From NCBI GenBank assembly GCA_945827765.1, contig CALZPS010000098.1, positions 1-6,315 on the forward strand: DNA of 6,315 bases. Reading direction: 5' to 3'. This DNA is from an uncultured Lachnospiraceae bacterium. GTDB taxonomy: Bacteria > Bacillota > Clostridia > Lachnospirales > Lachnospiraceae. Position 1 is the first letter of the stretch. Each line of letters begins with the position of its first letter. The notes beneath the pieces were generated by a model. That model was not told the origin of the DNA. It did no database searches and was given only the letters and a program-made list of their open reading frames with translations. Shown here piece after piece: positions 6,205-6,315 of this stretch. The translations under genes were made by a program, and so were the position numbers.

Positions 6205-6262
6205 TAAAACACCGAAAAGCAGCCATTTTTCGCAGAAAAATGAGCGGATTTGAGGTGTTTTA
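6205..6262 (+). repeat. Hairpin 2 with inner stem
   Basis: TAAAACACC (6205-6213) is the exact reverse complement of GGTGTTTTA (6254-6262), giving a nine-pair outer stem. Inside, CATTTTT (6224-6230) pairs with AAAAATG (6236-6242) around CGCAG. It begins two bases after hairpin 1 ends. Confidence 0.65.
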
Positions 6263-6294
6263 GGATTGCGAGAGCACGAAGTGCGTAGCAATCC
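6263..6294 (+). repeat. Hairpin 3
   Basis: GGATTGC (6263-6269) pairs with GCAATCC (6288-6294), and the inner stem GCAC (6274-6277) pairs with GTGC (6281-6284) around a GAA loop. The internal loop is GAGA opposite GTA. It abuts hairpin 2 with no gap, so the three hairpins form a continuous array. Confidence 0.7.
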
Positions 6295-6315
6295 GTGGAC
6301 ATCATGAAGTCAAAG

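Larger units (their letters stand above)
6085..6315. other. Gene-poor right end with promoter and hairpin array
   Basis: These 231 bases hold no convincing gene. They contain a T-rich run just after the GH2-B stop (TTTGTTTTTTT, 6087-6097) that lacks a preceding stem, then a near-consensus promoter and three consecutive hairpins, listed separately. ATG 6304 near the right edge could begin a gene (Met-Lys-Ser-Lys), but it has only a weak GTGGA upstream and too little sequence to judge. Confidence 0.6.

Noticed and set aside
6149..6294. CRISPR array
   Set aside because: The three hairpins differ in sequence and are not regularly spaced direct repeats with unique spacers.
6117..6305. 62-codon minus-strand reading frame at the right end
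   Set aside because: It runs through all three hairpins and part of the opposing promoter, shows no ribosome binding site in the visible upstream bases, and has no recognisable domain. It looks like a by-product of the palindromes.

Overview
The window is a 6.3 kb assembly fragment, probably from a low-to-mid GC Gram-positive gut anaerobe of the Lachnospiraceae type. This is an inference. It rests on strong GGAGG ribosome binding sites, sigma-A-like promoters, and intracellular GH2 enzymes with DUF4982-type and Ig-like C-terminal domains beside an AraC regulator. No marker gene fixes the taxon. The first 45 bases are not biological: they are an Illumina Nextera i7-side adapter with index and transposon mosaic end.

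Layout: (1) 1-45 adapter. (2) 46-2203, plus strand: a family 2 glycoside hydrolase (GH2-A) whose first ~110 residues lie off the left edge and whose reading frame is broken by an in-frame TAA at 95-97. (3) About 2212-2275: a probable intrinsic terminator for GH2-A that uses the antisense of the last araC codons as one stem arm. (4) 2228-3292, minus strand: an AraC-family regulator with an N-terminal cupin sensor domain. (5) 3293-3534: a 242-bp divergent control region with a promoter for each side, a perfect 8-bp inverted repeat (ATGACACA / TGTGTCAT) spaced three helical turns and overlapping the promoters, and a ~120-nt structured leader for the right-hand gene. (6) 3535-6084, plus strand: a complete, paralogous GH2 (GH2-B, 849 aa). 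(7) 6085-6315: no convincing gene, but a near-consensus promoter followed by three back-to-back hairpins.

The likely biology is a small carbohydrate-use locus. The AraC protein senses a sugar or oligosaccharide and controls GH2-B across the divergent promoter, and perhaps GH2-A, whose own promoter is outside the window. Both enzymes keep the GH2 catalytic pair and lack visible export signals where the N-terminus can be seen, so they probably cleave imported beta-galactoside-like oligosaccharides in the cytoplasm. Their active-site loops differ, which suggests related but distinct substrates. No transporter is present.

I see no clearly new defence, mobile or RNA system. The most unusual items are the hairpin array at the right end, the Ala/Glu/Met-rich insertions inside both catalytic barrels, and the inverted-repeat operator candidate.
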